This document shows, piece by piece, positions 43,457 through 53,564 of a stretch of DNA of 64,000 nucleotides; within the stretch, counting starts at the first letter, position 1, and each line of letters opens with the position of its first letter. Both the position numbers and the translations under genes were made by a program. The DNA is from Xanthobacteraceae bacterium (GTDB lineage Bacteria; Pseudomonadota; Alphaproteobacteria; Rhizobiales; Xanthobacteraceae): NCBI GenBank assembly GCA_004297465.1, contig SCUB01000001.1, positions 496,001 to 560,000 of the forward strand, in the 5' to 3' direction. The notes under the pieces were generated by a model. It had not been told where the DNA came from. It made no database searches and was given only the letters and a program-made list of their open reading frames with translations.

Positions 43457-44088
43457 TCACCACTTATCTCGCGCGGCGGACATGGCTCCACGGCGTGCCG
43501 GCGGGGGTTAAGCTTTTCGCGCTCGCCGCGCTCAGCTTCATGCTGCTCCCCGTGCAGGACTGGCGCATTCTCGCTACCGCCGCGATGCTGGCGGCGCTCG
43601 TGTTCGCGGCGCTGGGCCGGGAGGCGCGTCAGCGCCTTGCCCTGATCCGTCCGCTGTTGCCGGTGCTGGCGATCATCGCCGCGTTCCAGGTCATGACCGG
43701 CGACTGGCGCGACGCGGTGGGCGCGGTGGCGCGGCTCACGCTGATGGTGATGCTGGCCGAGCTCGTCACCATGACCACCACCATGGCGGCTATGATGGAG
43801 GCGCTGGCGCCGGTGCTGCGTCCATTACGCCATCTCGGGCTCGATCCACGCGCGCTGACGCTGGCCGTGGCGCTGGTGATCCGCTTCGTGCCGGTGCTGC
43901 TGGAAGCCTGGCAGCGCCGCGCCGAGGCCTGGCGCGCGCGTTCCGGCCGCCGCCCGGCGCTCCGCCTCGTTGCGCCGTTCGTTGCCGAGGCGCTAAGACT
44001 GGCCGATCACGTCGCCGAGGCGCTGACCGCGCGCGGCTTTGCCGCCTCCGCGCGCCCGCAGGAGCATCCCATGAGGAAAATCCCATGA
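43453..44088 (+). CDS. bioN: Energy-coupling factor transmembrane protein BioN
   Basis: T-component of 211 residues with about five to six spans. The cytoplasmic coupling helices contain the ECF-T Ala-Arg motifs, visible as RRAEAWRARSG and ALTARGFA. The ATG overlaps the bioM stop by 4 bases. Confidence 0.9.
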   Translation: MITTYLARRTWLHGVPAGVKLFALAALSFMLLPVQDWRILATAAMLAALVFAALGREARQRLALIRPLLPVLAIIAAFQVMTGDWRDAVGAVARLTLMVMLAELVTMTTTMAAMMEALAPVLRPLRHLGLDPRALTLAVALVIRFVPVLLEAWQRRAEAWRARSGRRPALRLVAPFVAEALRLADHVAEALTARGFAASARPQEHPMRKIP

Positions 44089-44639
44089 CCGTCCGCGACC
44101 TCGTTCGCATCGCCCTGTTCGCCGCCATCATCGCCGCGCTCGGGCTGTTGCCGCGCATCGACATTCCGATCGCCGCCGGCGTGCCGATCACGGCGCAGAC
44201 GCTCGGCGTGATGCTGGCCGGCGTCATGCTGGGGGCGCGGCTGGGAGCGCTGGCGGTGCTCTTGTTTCTGTTCGTGGTGGCGCTCGGCGCGCCGCTGCTG
44301 GCCGGCGGACGCGGCGGGCTCGGCGTGTTGTTCGGACCGACCGCGGGCTATCTGATCGGCTGGATCGCCGGCGCTTATGTCTGCGGCCTTCTGATGCGCG
44401 CGCTGCGCGGCCTGCCGCTGTTCGCCGCCACGCTGATCGCCGCCATCGGCGGCGGCATCCTCGTGGTCTACGCCTTCGGCGTGCCGTGGCTGGCGTGGAA
44501 GGCCAACCTGTCGCTGACGCAGGCGATCCTCGGCGGGCTGGTGTTCGTGCCCGGCGATCTGATCAAGGCGGTCGCGACCGCGTTCATCACCGTTGCCACG
44601 CATCGCAGCGCGCCCTCGCTCATATCCGGGCGCGCATGA
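44085..44639 (+). CDS. bioY: Biotin transporter substrate-binding subunit BioY
   Basis: S-component of 184 residues, six spans. Seen: IPIAAGVPITAQTLGVMLAGVMLGARLGALAVLLFLFVVALGAP and FGPTAGYLIGWI, typical of BioY. BioM, BioN and BioY form a high-affinity biotin uptake system. The ATG overlaps the bioN stop by 4 bases. Confidence 0.94.
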   Translation: MTVRDLVRIALFAAIIAALGLLPRIDIPIAAGVPITAQTLGVMLAGVMLGARLGALAVLLFLFVVALGAPLLAGGRGGLGVLFGPTAGYLIGWIAGAYVCGLLMRALRGLPLFAATLIAAIGGGILVVYAFGVPWLAWKANLSLTQAILGGLVFVPGDLIKAVATAFITVATHRSAPSLISGRA

Positions 44640-46126
44640 GCATCGTTGCGCGCCTGTCCGGGCATGCCGCGCGGCAGCCGGACAAGGCCGCGATCATCCT
44701 CGACGGCACGGCGCTCTCCTGGCGCGACCTGCATGCGCAGGTCGAGCGGCTGGCGGCGCATTTCGCCGCGCTGACGCCGCCCGGCGGCGGCATCGCGCTG
44801 CATCTGGCCAACGGTCCGGCGCTGGCGCTGGCGTTCCTCGCCGCCGCGCGCGCGGGGCGCGAGGCGCAGGTGCTCGATGCCGGCTGGCCGCGCGCCATTG
44901 TCGAGGCCGTCGTCGCCGGACTGGGCTCGGCGCTGGTGGTGACGACCGACGCGCGGCTTGCGGCGCCGGACAGAATTCTCATCGACGATCGCGGCCTCGA
45001 CCCGCGCGCCGTCGCCGATGCTTTCGCCGCGCCGGCAAATCCGCCCGCGCCGCCGCAGCCGGATACGCTGCAACCGTTCTATGTCGGCCTCACCTCGGGG
45101 TCGACCGGCCTGCCCAAGGCCTATCGCCGCCATCACCGCTCCTGGCTCGACAGCTTCGCCGCCGACGCCGTCGAGTTCGGCGTGACCGCCGATGACGTGG
45201 TGCTGGCGCCGGGCGCGCTCAGCCATTCGCTGTTCCTTTACGCGCTGGCGCACGGCATTCACGTCGGCGCCACCGTCATCCTGTGCCGCGCGTTTCGGCC
45301 GCTCACGGCGCTGGAACTGGCGCGCCGCCACGACGCCACCATCATCTATGGCGTGCCGACGCAGTTGCAGATGCTGGTGGAGGCGGCCGAGCGCGCCGGG
45401 CTGGCGCCGCTCGTCGCGCCCCGCTGGGTGCTGTCGACCGGGGCCAAGTGGTTCGCGCCGACCGATCGCCTGCGCCGGTTGTTTCCGGCCTGCGGCTTCG
45501 CCGAGTTCTACGGCGCCTCGGAGACGAGTTTCATCACCGTGGCGAAGGACGGCGAACCGGTGCCGGAGGATTCCGTGGGCCGCGCCTTTCACGGCGTGCG
45601 GTTGAGCATCCGCGACGAGGCGGGTCGCGAATTGCCGAGCGGGGAGGCTGGCCTCGTCTATGTCGACAGTCCGATGCTGTTTTCCGCTTACGCGCTTGGC
45701 GGCGGCGATCAGCCGCCGCGCATCGGCAACGCCATGACGGTCGGCGATGTCGGATTCCTCGATGTTGGCGGCTATCTGCATCTGGTCGGGCGCGCCCGGC
45801 GCATGATCGTGACCTCGGGCAAGAACCTCTATCCCGAGGAGATCGAGGCCGTTCTTGAACGCCACGCCAGCGTGGCCCATGCCGCCGTGTTCGCGCTGGC
45901 CGACGCCAAGCGCGGCGAGCGGTTGGTGGCGGTGATCGCGCCGCGCGGGACCGTCAGGATCGAACGCGCCGCCCTGATCGCCCATGCCCGCGTCGCGTTG
46001 CCGCTCTACAAGGTGCCGCGTATCTTCGGCATCCTGCGCGACTGGCCGCTGACCCGTTCGGGCAAGACCGATTTCGAGGCCGTGCGCGCGCTGTGGGACG
46101 AGGGCCGATGCGAGAGCCTGCAATGA
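44636..46126 (+). CDS. AMP-forming acyl-CoA ligase linked to the biotin transporter
   Basis: ANL-family synthetase of 496 residues. The P-loop is YVGLTSGSTGLPKAYRRHH, the A5 motif EFYGASETSFITV, the hinge region VTSGKNLYPEEIE and the catalytic C-terminal lysine LTRSGKTDF, so it looks active. Substrate unknown. In Bacillus subtilis a similar BioY-ligase-thiolase trio (yhfUTS) belongs to the biotin regulon, suggesting a role in a pimelate-like or fatty-acid precursor step (inference). ATGA overlaps join it to bioY and the thiolase. Confidence 0.85.
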   Translation: MSIVARLSGHAARQPDKAAIILDGTALSWRDLHAQVERLAAHFAALTPPGGGIALHLANGPALALAFLAAARAGREAQVLDAGWPRAIVEAVVAGLGSALVVTTDARLAAPDRILIDDRGLDPRAVADAFAAPANPPAPPQPDTLQPFYVGLTSGSTGLPKAYRRHHRSWLDSFAADAVEFGVTADDVVLAPGALSHSLFLYALAHGIHVGATVILCRAFRPLTALELARRHDATIIYGVPTQLQMLVEAAERAGLAPLVAPRWVLSTGAKWFAPTDRLRRLFPACGFAEFYGASETSFITVAKDGEPVPEDSVGRAFHGVRLSIRDEAGRELPSGEAGLVYVDSPMLFSAYALGGGDQPPRIGNAMTVGDVGFLDVGGYLHLVGRARRMIVTSGKNLYPEEIEAVLERHASVAHAAVFALADAKRGERLVAVIAPRGTVRIERAALIAHARVALPLYKVPRIFGILRDWPLTRSGKTDFEAVRALWDEGRCESLQ

Positions 46127-47262
46127 CGAAGGCCTGGATCGTCGCGGCGCGCAGGACCGCGGTGGCGCCGCGTGACGGCGCGTTCGTCCGCACCGAGGCG
46201 CACGATCTCGCCGCGCCGGTGATCGATGCGGTGCGCGCCGATTGCGGTCTTGCGCCGCAGGATGTCGAGGAAGTCATCCTCGGCAACGCGCTCTATGGCG
46301 GCGGCAATCCGGCGCGGCTCGCCGCGCTCGCCGCCGCCTTGCCGGAAAGCGTCGCGGCGATGACGCTCGACACCCAGTGCTGCGGCGGATTGGATGCCAT
46401 CGCGCTCGCGGCCGCGCGCGTTGCCGCCGGGGAGCGCGATGTCGTGGTCGCCGGAGGCGTCGAGAGCTTCAGCCGCGCGCCGATCCGCATGCGCCGTCCG
46501 CTCGCCGCCGGCGAAGCGCCGCGACCTTACGACCGTCCGCCGTTCACGCCGTTTCCCGGCCGCGACCCCGACATGCTGGACGCCGCGGCGATGCTGGCGG
46601 AAAGGCTTGGCATCGGCCGCGCGGCGCAGGAGGCGTTCGCGGTCGAAAGCCACCGCAAGGCGCTGGCTGATGGGCCGTCGACAAACGAGATCATCGAGGT
46701 CGCCGATCTTTCCCATGACGCGTTCGCGCGCGACCTGACCGAACGACTGTGCGAGCGGCTGCCGCTGCTCGTGGGCGACGCGCGCCACGGCGTCACCGCC
46801 GCGACCACGGCGGTCGAGGCCGACGCCGCCGCCGCGGTCATGGTGGTGTCGGACAGGATCGCGCGCGGCCTTGCTGCGTCGTTTAAACCCGTCCGCATCC
46901 TCGGCAGCGAGGCGCGTGGCGGCGATCCGACCCTGCCGGGGCTGGCGCCGGTCGCGGCGGGACGCGCGCTGATGGCCCGGCTCGGCCTTGCGCCTGCCGA
47001 TTTCGCCGCCGTCGAGATCATGGAAGCGTTCGCGGCGCAGGCGCTAGCCTGCCGCGACGCGCTTGGCTTGCCCCCGGCGCGCGTCAATCGCGGCGGCGGC
47101 GCGCTGGCGCGCGGCCATCCGATCGGCGCCTCGGGCGCCATCCTGGCGGTGCGGCTGTGCCACGAATTGCAGCGCCATGACGCGCCCGCCAGGGGGCTTG
47201 CGCTGATCGCCGCGGCGGGCGGGCTGGGGAGTGCGCTGGCGCTTTCCCGCGAGGCCTTTTGA
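46123..47262 (+). CDS. Thiolase-family protein linked to the biotin transporter
   Basis: A 379-residue thiolase. The nucleophile cysteine is in TLDTQCCGGLDAIALA, the catalytic His in EAFA and GGGALARGHPIGASGA. Where degradative and biosynthetic thiolases carry a second catalytic cysteine in a CxGGGxG motif, this one has AAAGGLGSA, so that cysteine is Ala. It closes the bioMNY operon (ATGA overlap with the ligase). Confidence 0.85.
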   Translation: MTKAWIVAARRTAVAPRDGAFVRTEAHDLAAPVIDAVRADCGLAPQDVEEVILGNALYGGGNPARLAALAAALPESVAAMTLDTQCCGGLDAIALAAARVAAGERDVVVAGGVESFSRAPIRMRRPLAAGEAPRPYDRPPFTPFPGRDPDMLDAAAMLAERLGIGRAAQEAFAVESHRKALADGPSTNEIIEVADLSHDAFARDLTERLCERLPLLVGDARHGVTAATTAVEADAAAAVMVVSDRIARGLAASFKPVRILGSEARGGDPTLPGLAPVAAGRALMARLGLAPADFAAVEIMEAFAAQALACRDALGLPPARVNRGGGALARGHPIGASGAILAVRLCHELQRHDAPARGLALIAAAGGLGSALALSREAF

Positions 47263-47407
47263 GGGCTTGCCGGGCGCCTTATATCTATCTGAAATAATGA
47301 AGGAAATTACTTCGGAAAAGCCGCGTTTTGGGTTGGACGCGCAACTGAATCAAGGCTAGAAACGCACGCGTGGTTTTTCGCGCTGATTCACGTGGGATTT
47401 TCCGTTC

Positions 47408-50125
47408 TTGACCGATCCTGACCACCCGAAATCCGGCGACGATCACGCCCCCGACATTCGCCCGGTTTCGATCTCCGACGAGATGAAGCGGTCGTACCTC
47501 GATTACGCCATGAGCGTGATCGTGGCGCGCGCGCTGCCCGACGCGCGTGACGGTTTGAAGCCGGTGCATCGCCGCATCCTCTACTCGATGCACGAGAACG
47601 GCCACCTGCCGGACAAGAAATACGTCAAGTCGGCGCGCATCGTCGGCGACGTCATGGGTAAGTATCACCCGCACGGCGACCAGGCGATCTACGATTCACT
47701 GGTGCGCATGGCGCAGAACTTCTCCATGCGCCTGCCGCTGATCGACGGGCAGGGCAATTTCGGCTCGGTCGACGGCGATCCGCCCGCCGCCATGCGCTAC
47801 ACGGAGTCGCGCCTCGCCCGGCCGACCATGGCGCTGCTCGAGGACATCGACCGCGACACCGTCGACTTCCAGCCCAACTACGACGGCAACGAGCACGAGC
47901 CGGTGGTGCTGCCGGCGCGGTTTCCCAACCTGCTGGTCAACGGCGCCGGTGGCATCGCCGTCGGCATGGCCACCAACATCCCGCCGCACAATCTCGGCGA
48001 GGTGATCGACGCCTGCTTCGCGCTGATCGACAACCCCGCGCTCGGCATCGACGACCTGATCGGCATCGTGCCGGGGCCGGATTTCCCGACCGGGGGTATC
48101 ATTCTCGGCCGCCAGGGCATCCGCCTTGCCTATCACCTCGGCCGCGGCTCGATCGTCATGCGCGGCAAGGTGGCGATCGAGGAGACGCGCAAGGACCGCG
48201 AGGCCATCGTCATCACCGAGATTCCCTACCAGGTGAACAAGGCGACCATGGTCGAGCGCATCGCCGAACTGGTGCGCGACAAGAAGATCGAGGGCATTTC
48301 CGACCTGCGCGACGAATCCGACCGCGACGGCTACCGCGTCGTCGTCGAACTGAAGCGCGACGCCATGCCCGACGTGGTGCTCAACCAGCTCTACCGCTTC
48401 ACGCCGCTGCAATCGAGCTTCGGCGCCAACATCGTGGCGCTCGATAGCGGCCGTCCGCATGTGATGAACCTGAAGGACCTGCTCACCGTCTTCATCGCGT
48501 TCCGCGAGCAGGTGGTGTCGCGCCGCACCAAGTTCCTTCTCACCAAGGCGCGTGACCGCGCCCACATCCTGGTCGGCCTCGCCATCGCCGTCGCCAACAT
48601 CGACGAGATGATCCGCGTCATCCGCACTTCGCCCGATCCCGCCACCGCCCGCGACACGCTGATGGGACGCGACTGGCCGGCGCGTGACGTCGAGACCATG
48701 ATCCTGCTGATCGACGATCCGCGCCACCGCGTGAGCGAAGACGGCACGGCGCGGCTCTCGCTCGAACAGGCCAAGGCCATCCTCGACCTGCGCCTGCAGC
48801 GCCTGACCGCGCTGGGCCGCGACGAAATCAAGGAGGAGTTGGACAAGCTCGCCGTCGAAATCGCCGATTACCTCGACATCCTGCGCTCGCGCGCGCGCAT
48901 CCAGGGCATCGTCAAGGCCGAGCTTGCCGCGGTGAAGGACGAATTCGCCACGCCACGCCGCACCCTGATCGTCGATCAGGAAGGCGAGGTCGAGGACGAG
49001 GATCTGATCCAGCGCGAGGACATGGTGGTGACGGTCTCGCACCTCGGCTATGTCAAGCGCGTGCCGCTCTCCACCTACCGCTCGCAAAAGCGCGGCGGCA
49101 AGGGCCGTTCCGGCATGCAGACCCGCGATGAGGATTTCGTCGCGCGGCTGTTCGTCGCCTCGACGCATACGCCGGTGCTGTTCTTCTCGTCGCGCGGCCA
49201 GGTCTACAAGGAGAAAGTGTGGCGGCTGCCGATGGCGCCGCCGCAGGCGCGCGGCAAGGCGCTGATCAACATTCTGCCGCTGGCGCAGGACGAGCGCATC
49301 ACCACCATCATGCCGTTGCCGGAGGATGAATCCTCGTGGGGCAACCTCGACGTGATGTTCGCCACCACCGGCGGCAACGTCCGCCGCAACAAGCTCAGCG
49401 ATTTCGTAGACGTGCGCCGTTCCGGCATCATCGCCATGAAACTGGACGAGGGCGAGGCCTTCGTCGACGTGCAGATCTGCACCGAACACGACGACGTGCT
49501 GCTGACCGCGGCCGGTGGCCAGTGCATCCGCTTCCCGACCACCGACGTGCGCGTGTTCACCGGCCGCACCTCGATGGGTGTGCGTGGCATCGCGCTCGCC
49601 GGCGGCGATCGCGTCATTTCGCTGTCGATCCTGCGCCATGTCGACGCCGAGGCCGACGAGCGTGCCGCCTATCTCAAGCGTGCCAGCGCGGTGCGCCGCG
49701 GCGGCGAGGAGGAGCCGGCGAATGGCGAGGGCGAGGAGGCATCGAGCGCCATCGAACTCGGCGAGCAGCGCTATGTCGAGATGTCGGCGGCCGAGCAGTT
49801 CGTGCTCACCATCTCGGAGAATGGCTACGGCAAGCGCACGTCGTCCTATGAGTACCGCACCACCGGGCGCGGCGGCAAAGGCATCGCCGCGATGACCGTC
49901 GGCGCGCGCAACGGCAAGCTGATCGCTTCCTTCCCGGTCGAGGAATCCGACCAGATCATGCTGGTGACCGATCGCGGCCAGCTGATCCGCTGCCCGGTCG
50001 ACGGCATCCGCATCGCCGGGCGCTCAACCCAGGGCGTCATCGTGTTCAACACCGCCGAGGATGAACGCGTGGTGTCGGTCGAGCATCTCGCCGACGAGGG
50101 CGAGAGCAACGGCAACGGCGGCTAG
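47408..50125 (+). CDS. gyrA: DNA gyrase subunit A
   Basis: Type II topoisomerase breakage-reunion subunit, 905 residues. Seen: [30 protein letters not shown], the quinolone-resistance region [11 protein letters not shown], the active-site tyrosine in [12 protein letters not shown], and a C-terminal beta-pinwheel with the GyrA box variant QKRGGKG. The start is apparently TTG 47408, as no in-frame ATG or GTG lies nearby upstream. The residue equivalent to E. coli Ser83 is Gln. Confidence 0.96.
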   Translation: MTDPDHPKSGDDHAPDIRPVSISDEMKRSYLDYAMSVIVARALPDARDGLKPVHRRILYSMHENGHLPDKKYVKSARIVGDVMGKYHPHGDQAIYDSLVRMAQNFSMRLPLIDGQGNFGSVDGDPPAAMRYTESRLARPTMALLEDIDRDTVDFQPNYDGNEHEPVVLPARFPNLLVNGAGGIAVGMATNIPPHNLGEVIDACFALIDNPALGIDDLIGIVPGPDFPTGGIILGRQGIRLAYHLGRGSIVMRGKVAIEETRKDREAIVITEIPYQVNKATMVERIAELVRDKKIEGISDLRDESDRDGYRVVVELKRDAMPDVVLNQLYRFTPLQSSFGANIVALDSGRPHVMNLKDLLTVFIAFREQVVSRRTKFLLTKARDRAHILVGLAIAVANIDEMIRVIRTSPDPATARDTLMGRDWPARDVETMILLIDDPRHRVSEDGTARLSLEQAKAILDLRLQRLTALGRDEIKEELDKLAVEIADYLDILRSRARIQGIVKAELAAVKDEFATPRRTLIVDQEGEVEDEDLIQREDMVVTVSHLGYVKRVPLSTYRSQKRGGKGRSGMQTRDEDFVARLFVASTHTPVLFFSSRGQVYKEKVWRLPMAPPQARGKALINILPLAQDERITTIMPLPEDESSWGNLDVMFATTGGNVRRNKLSDFVDVRRSGIIAMKLDEGEAFVDVQICTEHDDVLLTAAGGQCIRFPTTDVRVFTGRTSMGVRGIALAGGDRVISLSILRHVDAEADERAAYLKRASAVRRGGEEEPANGEGEEASSAIELGEQRYVEMSAAEQFVLTISENGYGKRTSSYEYRTTGRGGKGIAAMTVGARNGKLIASFPVEESDQIMLVTDRGQLIRCPVDGIRIAGRSTQGVIVFNTAEDERVVSVEHLADEGESNGNGG

Positions 50126-50145
50126 CCCGCCACCCTTTCCGGAAA

Positions 50146-50216
50146 AGATGGATCACCGGGTCAAGCCCGGTGATGACGAGTTGAGATGAATGGCCTGGTC
50201 AAGCCCGGCCATGACG
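50146..50216. repeat. Two tandem half copies of the palindromic repeat family
   Basis: AGATGGATCACCGGGTCAAG... and AGATGAATGGCCTGGTCAAG..., each ending TGATGACG or CATGACG, lie head to tail after gyrA. Each forms a hairpin (for example ATCACCGGG/CCCGGTGAT) and matches the right arm of the 56480-56559 element. Confidence 0.85.
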
Positions 50217-50259
50217 GAGCGGGGAGTTGACGGCTGAGTTCAGGCGGGGCGCCGAGGGA

Positions 50260-50514
50260 TCAGAAACGGTCGGAAAAAACCATGCGTGCCTCGCGCACCA
50301 CGGTCTTGTTGCCGGCCTTGCGCAGGCAGGAGGCCTCGAAACGTGGCCAGGCCTGCTGCGAGCAGTTGGTCCCGATGGGGCGGATGTCGAGACGGTCGGC
50401 CTTGGCGGCGGCGACCGGGGTGCCGGCTTCGACCTTGGGCGTCATGGCGGGCAGGAAAGTGAGGCAGGCGGTGAGGATGGCGGCAACCGCCACGGCGGAA
50501 AGAGCCTTGAACAT
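50260..50514 (-). CDS. Small exported hypothetical protein
   Basis: An 84-residue protein with an N-terminal hydrophobic segment (MFKALSAVAVAAILTACLTFLP) and a conserved-looking C-terminal half, TNCSQQAWPRFEASCLR, with two cysteines likely forming a disulfide. LTAC resembles a lipobox, but the hydrophobic stretch continues past it, so lipidation is doubtful. Start set by a GGGGGAC site. No function recognised; similar small CSQQAWP proteins seem common in Rhizobiales. Confidence 0.75.
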   Translation of the reverse strand: MFKALSAVAVAAILTACLTFLPAMTPKVEAGTPVAAAKADRLDIRPIGTNCSQQAWPRFEASCLRKAGNKTVVREARMVFSDRF

Positions 50515-50726
50515 TGGTCGTCCCCCAGCAGAATCGGCGGGTCGTCTGGCCCGTCTGAACGTTAGACGCGGGGCATCTGCGAAAGGTTCACAACTTCGTA
50601 AGCATTTGAGCCAATCGAGAAAATGTGATCCCGGCGCCGGCGGGCATCGTCCGGCCAGCCGCGGCGGCCCCATGCTGTTCCGCCGCCCGCTTGCGGGCCG
50701 CAACGCGGCGGGTTAGACCACAACCC

Positions 50727-51224
50727 ATGCCGCGTATCGCCTTCTATGCCGGGTCGTTCGACCCCGTCACCAACGGCCATCTCGACGTCTTCCGCCACGC
50801 CGTCAGCGTGGCCGACCGCATAGTCGTGGCCATCGGCATCCACCCCGGCAAGAAGCCGCTGTTCTCGACCGCGGAACGGCTGGCCATGATCGAGGAGGTG
50901 TTCGCGCCGATCGCCGACCAGGCCGGCTGCGTGCTGGCCTGCACCACCTTCGACGACCTCACGGTGGCCGCGGCGCGCCGCGTCGGCGCCACCATCCTGA
51001 TCCGGGGCTTACGTGATGGCACCGATCTCGACTACGAGATGCAGATCGCCGGCATGAACGAGACCATGGCGCCGGACATCCATACCGTGTTCGTGCCGGC
51101 GTCCACGCAGGTGCGCCCGATTACCGCCACGCTGGTGCGCCAGATCGCCGGCATGGGCGGCGATATCTCGGCGTTCGTGCCGCCGTCGATCGCCGGCCGC
51201 CTCAAGAGCAAATTCGCCGGCTGA
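50727..51224 (+). CDS. coaD: Pantetheine-phosphate adenylyltransferase
   Basis: Fourth step of coenzyme A synthesis, 165 residues. Nucleotidyltransferase motif [17 protein letters not shown] (with the TxGH variant TNGH), [12 protein letters not shown] and [18 protein letters not shown] correspond to the PPAT active site. The ATG at 50727 gives the canonical N-terminus. Confidence 0.96.
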   Translation: MPRIAFYAGSFDPVTNGHLDVFRHAVSVADRIVVAIGIHPGKKPLFSTAERLAMIEEVFAPIADQAGCVLACTTFDDLTVAAARRVGATILIRGLRDGTDLDYEMQIAGMNETMAPDIHTVFVPASTQVRPITATLVRQIAGMGGDISAFVPPSIAGRLKSKFAG

Positions 51225-51249
51225 AGCCGGCGCCAACTCCGGAGCCATC

Positions 51250-51897
51250 ATGATCCGTCTTGCCGCCATCGCCGCAACGCTCGGCTGCGTTGTCCTCGCT
51301 ACCCCCGCCGTCAGCCAGACGGCGGTGCCGCCGCTGGCCAATCCCGCCGCGCTCACCGAGCAGGCTCCGGCCACCTTCAAGGTACAGTTCGACACCACCA
51401 AGGGGCCGTTCGTGGTCGAGGTGAGGCGCGAGTGGGCGCCCAACGGCGCCGATCGTTTCTACAACCTGGTCAAGAACGGCTTCTTCGACGACACCCGCTT
51501 CTTCCGGGTCATCAGCGGCTTCATGGTGCAGTTCGGCATCCACGGCAATTCGCAGATCGCGGCGCAGTGGCGCACCGCGCGCATCACCGACGATCCGGTC
51601 AAGCAGAGCAACAAGCGCGGCACCATCACCTACGCCACTTCGGGTCCGCACTCGCGCACCACCCAGGTGTTCATCAACTTCGCCGACAATACCTCGCTCG
51701 ACCGCCAGGGCTTCGCGCCGTTCGGCCAGGTCGTCTCCGGCATGAGCGTGGTCGATGCGCTCAATGCCGAATACGGCGAGGGCGCGCCGGGCGGACGCGG
51801 CCCCAACCAGATGCGCATCCAGATGGAAGGCAACGCCTATCTGAATGCGGAATTCCCCAAGCTTGACGGCATCAGGAAGGCAACCCTCGTCAAGTGA
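51250..51897 (+). CDS. ppiA: Periplasmic cyclophilin-type peptidyl-prolyl isomerase
   Basis: A 215-residue cyclophilin with a signal peptide (MIRLAAIAATLGCVVLATPAVS). The active-site region RFFRVISGFMVQFG carries the catalytic arginine. The loop is shorter than in human CypA. Tandem with a cytoplasmic cyclophilin gene 57 bases on. Confidence 0.92.
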   Translation: MIRLAAIAATLGCVVLATPAVSQTAVPPLANPAALTEQAPATFKVQFDTTKGPFVVEVRREWAPNGADRFYNLVKNGFFDDTRFFRVISGFMVQFGIHGNSQIAAQWRTARITDDPVKQSNKRGTITYATSGPHSRTTQVFINFADNTSLDRQGFAPFGQVVSGMSVVDALNAEYGEGAPGGRGPNQMRIQMEGNAYLNAEFPKLDGIRKATLVK

Positions 51898-51954
51898 CCA
51901 GAGGCGGACGGCCCACACGCCGTCCGCATGCTCCCCCTCAACAGGAACGAACCC

Positions 51955-52413
51955 ATGGCAACCGAAAACACCCTCATCCTCGAAACCACGCAAGGCCCGG
52001 TCACCATCGAGATGCGGCCGGATCTGGCGCCCAACCATGTCGCCCACATCCAGAAGCTGGTGAACGAAGGCTTCTACGACGGCATCGTGTTCCACCGCGT
52101 CATCGAGGGCTTCATGGCGCAGACCGGCTGTCCGCACGGCACCGGCACCGGCGGTTCGAAGTATCCGAACCTCAAGCAGGAGTTCAACGCCGAGCCGCAT
52201 GTGCGCGGCGTCTGCTCGATGGCGCGCGCGGCCAATCCGGATTCCGCCAACTCGCAGTTCTTCATCTGCTTCGATGATGCCCGCTTCCTCGACCGCCAGT
52301 ACACGGTCTGGGGCAAGGTGACCGAGGGCATGGAGAACGTCGACAAGATCAAGCGCGGCGAGCCGGTGCAGAACCCCGACAAGATCGTCAAGGCACGGAT
52401 GGCGGCGCCGTAA
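51955..52413 (+). CDS. ppiB: Cytoplasmic cyclophilin-type peptidyl-prolyl isomerase
   Basis: A 152-residue cyclophilin without signal peptide. Catalytic motif [24 protein letters not shown] and [23 protein letters not shown] match PpiB. Start at 51955 follows an AGGAACG site. Confidence 0.94.
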   Translation: MATENTLILETTQGPVTIEMRPDLAPNHVAHIQKLVNEGFYDGIVFHRVIEGFMAQTGCPHGTGTGGSKYPNLKQEFNAEPHVRGVCSMARAANPDSANSQFFICFDDARFLDRQYTVWGKVTEGMENVDKIKRGEPVQNPDKIVKARMAAP

Positions 52414-52471
52414 GGCTCATGTAAAGGGCCGGACGCGGGGAGACCACTTCCCGCGCCGGCTTCGATTGCCC

Positions 52472-53548
52472 ATGCGCACAGACCTGTTCGATTTCGCGCT
52501 GCCACCCGACCGCATCGCGCTCAGGCCGATGAGTCCGCGCGACGCCGCGCGGCTCCTGGTGGTGCGGCCAGGTCTGCCGTTTTCCGACCGCATCGTGCGC
52601 GACCTGCCGGGCCTGCTCGAACCCGGCGACCGTCTCGTCATCAACGACACCAAGGTGATCGCCGCGCAGCTTACCGGTCGCCGCGTCGGCCGCGACACCG
52701 AGCCGAGGATCGAGGCGACGCTCATCAAGCGGCTCGACGGCTCGCGCTGGCAGGCGCTGGTCAAGCCGGCGAAGAAGCTTGCCGCCGGCGACCGCCTGCG
52801 CTTCGGCGCCGAGGGCCGCGTCTGCCTGCTGGGCTCGCTCGACGCCACGGTCGAGGACAAGGGGGAGGCCGGCGAGGTGACGCTGGCGTTCGACTTTCAC
52901 GGCCCCGTGCTCGACCAGGCCATCGCCGATGTCGGCAGCCCGCCGCTGCCGCCCTACATCGCGGGAAAGCGCGCGCCCGACGCCGACGACATCGCCGACT
53001 ACCAGACCATGTTCGCGCGGCATGAAGGCGCGGTCGCCGCGCCCACCGCCGGCCTGCATTTCACCCCCGGCCTGACGGCGGCGCTGGAGGAGCGTGGCAT
53101 CGCGCTCTCGCGCGTGACGCTTCATGTCGGAGCCGGAACGTTCCTGCCCGTGAAGGTCGAGGATACCGCCGATCACCCCATGCACGGCGAATGGGGCGAA
53201 GTGAGCGCCCAGACCGCGCGCGAACTCAACGCCACGCGCGCCGAAGGTGGGCGCATCGTCGCGGTCGGCACCACATCCTTGCGGATTCTCGAAAGCGCGG
53301 CCGGTGAGGATGGTGCGGTGCGGCCATTTTCCGGCGAGACCGCGATCTTCATCACGCCGGGCTATGCGTTCCGCACGGCCGACGTGCTGATGACCAATTT
53401 CCACCTGCCGCGCTCGACGCTGTTCATGCTGGTTTCGGCGTTCGCCGGGATCGAGCGCATGAAGGAAGCCTATGCCCACGCGATCGCGGCCGGCTACCGG
53501 TTCTATTCCTATGGCGACGCCTGTTTGCTGTTCCGCGCCGCGGCCTGA
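52472..53548 (+). CDS. queA: S-adenosylmethionine:tRNA ribosyltransferase-isomerase
   Basis: Queuosine pathway enzyme, 358 residues. Seen: [49 protein letters not shown] and TSLRILES, all typical QueA motifs. ATG 52472 is preferred to TTG 52466. tgt follows after 16 bases. Confidence 0.96.
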   Translation: MRTDLFDFALPPDRIALRPMSPRDAARLLVVRPGLPFSDRIVRDLPGLLEPGDRLVINDTKVIAAQLTGRRVGRDTEPRIEATLIKRLDGSRWQALVKPAKKLAAGDRLRFGAEGRVCLLGSLDATVEDKGEAGEVTLAFDFHGPVLDQAIADVGSPPLPPYIAGKRAPDADDIADYQTMFARHEGAVAAPTAGLHFTPGLTAALEERGIALSRVTLHVGAGTFLPVKVEDTADHPMHGEWGEVSAQTARELNATRAEGGRIVAVGTTSLRILESAAGEDGAVRPFSGETAIFITPGYAFRTADVLMTNFHLPRSTLFMLVSAFAGIERMKEAYAHAIAAGYRFYSYGDACLLFRAAA

Positions 53549-53564
53549 CCGGTAACGTAAGTCC

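Noticed and set aside
47279-47300. BioR-like box (TTATATCTATCTG) near gyrA
   Set aside because: It does not match TTAT-MK-ATAA symmetry and lies downstream, not upstream, of the biotin operon.
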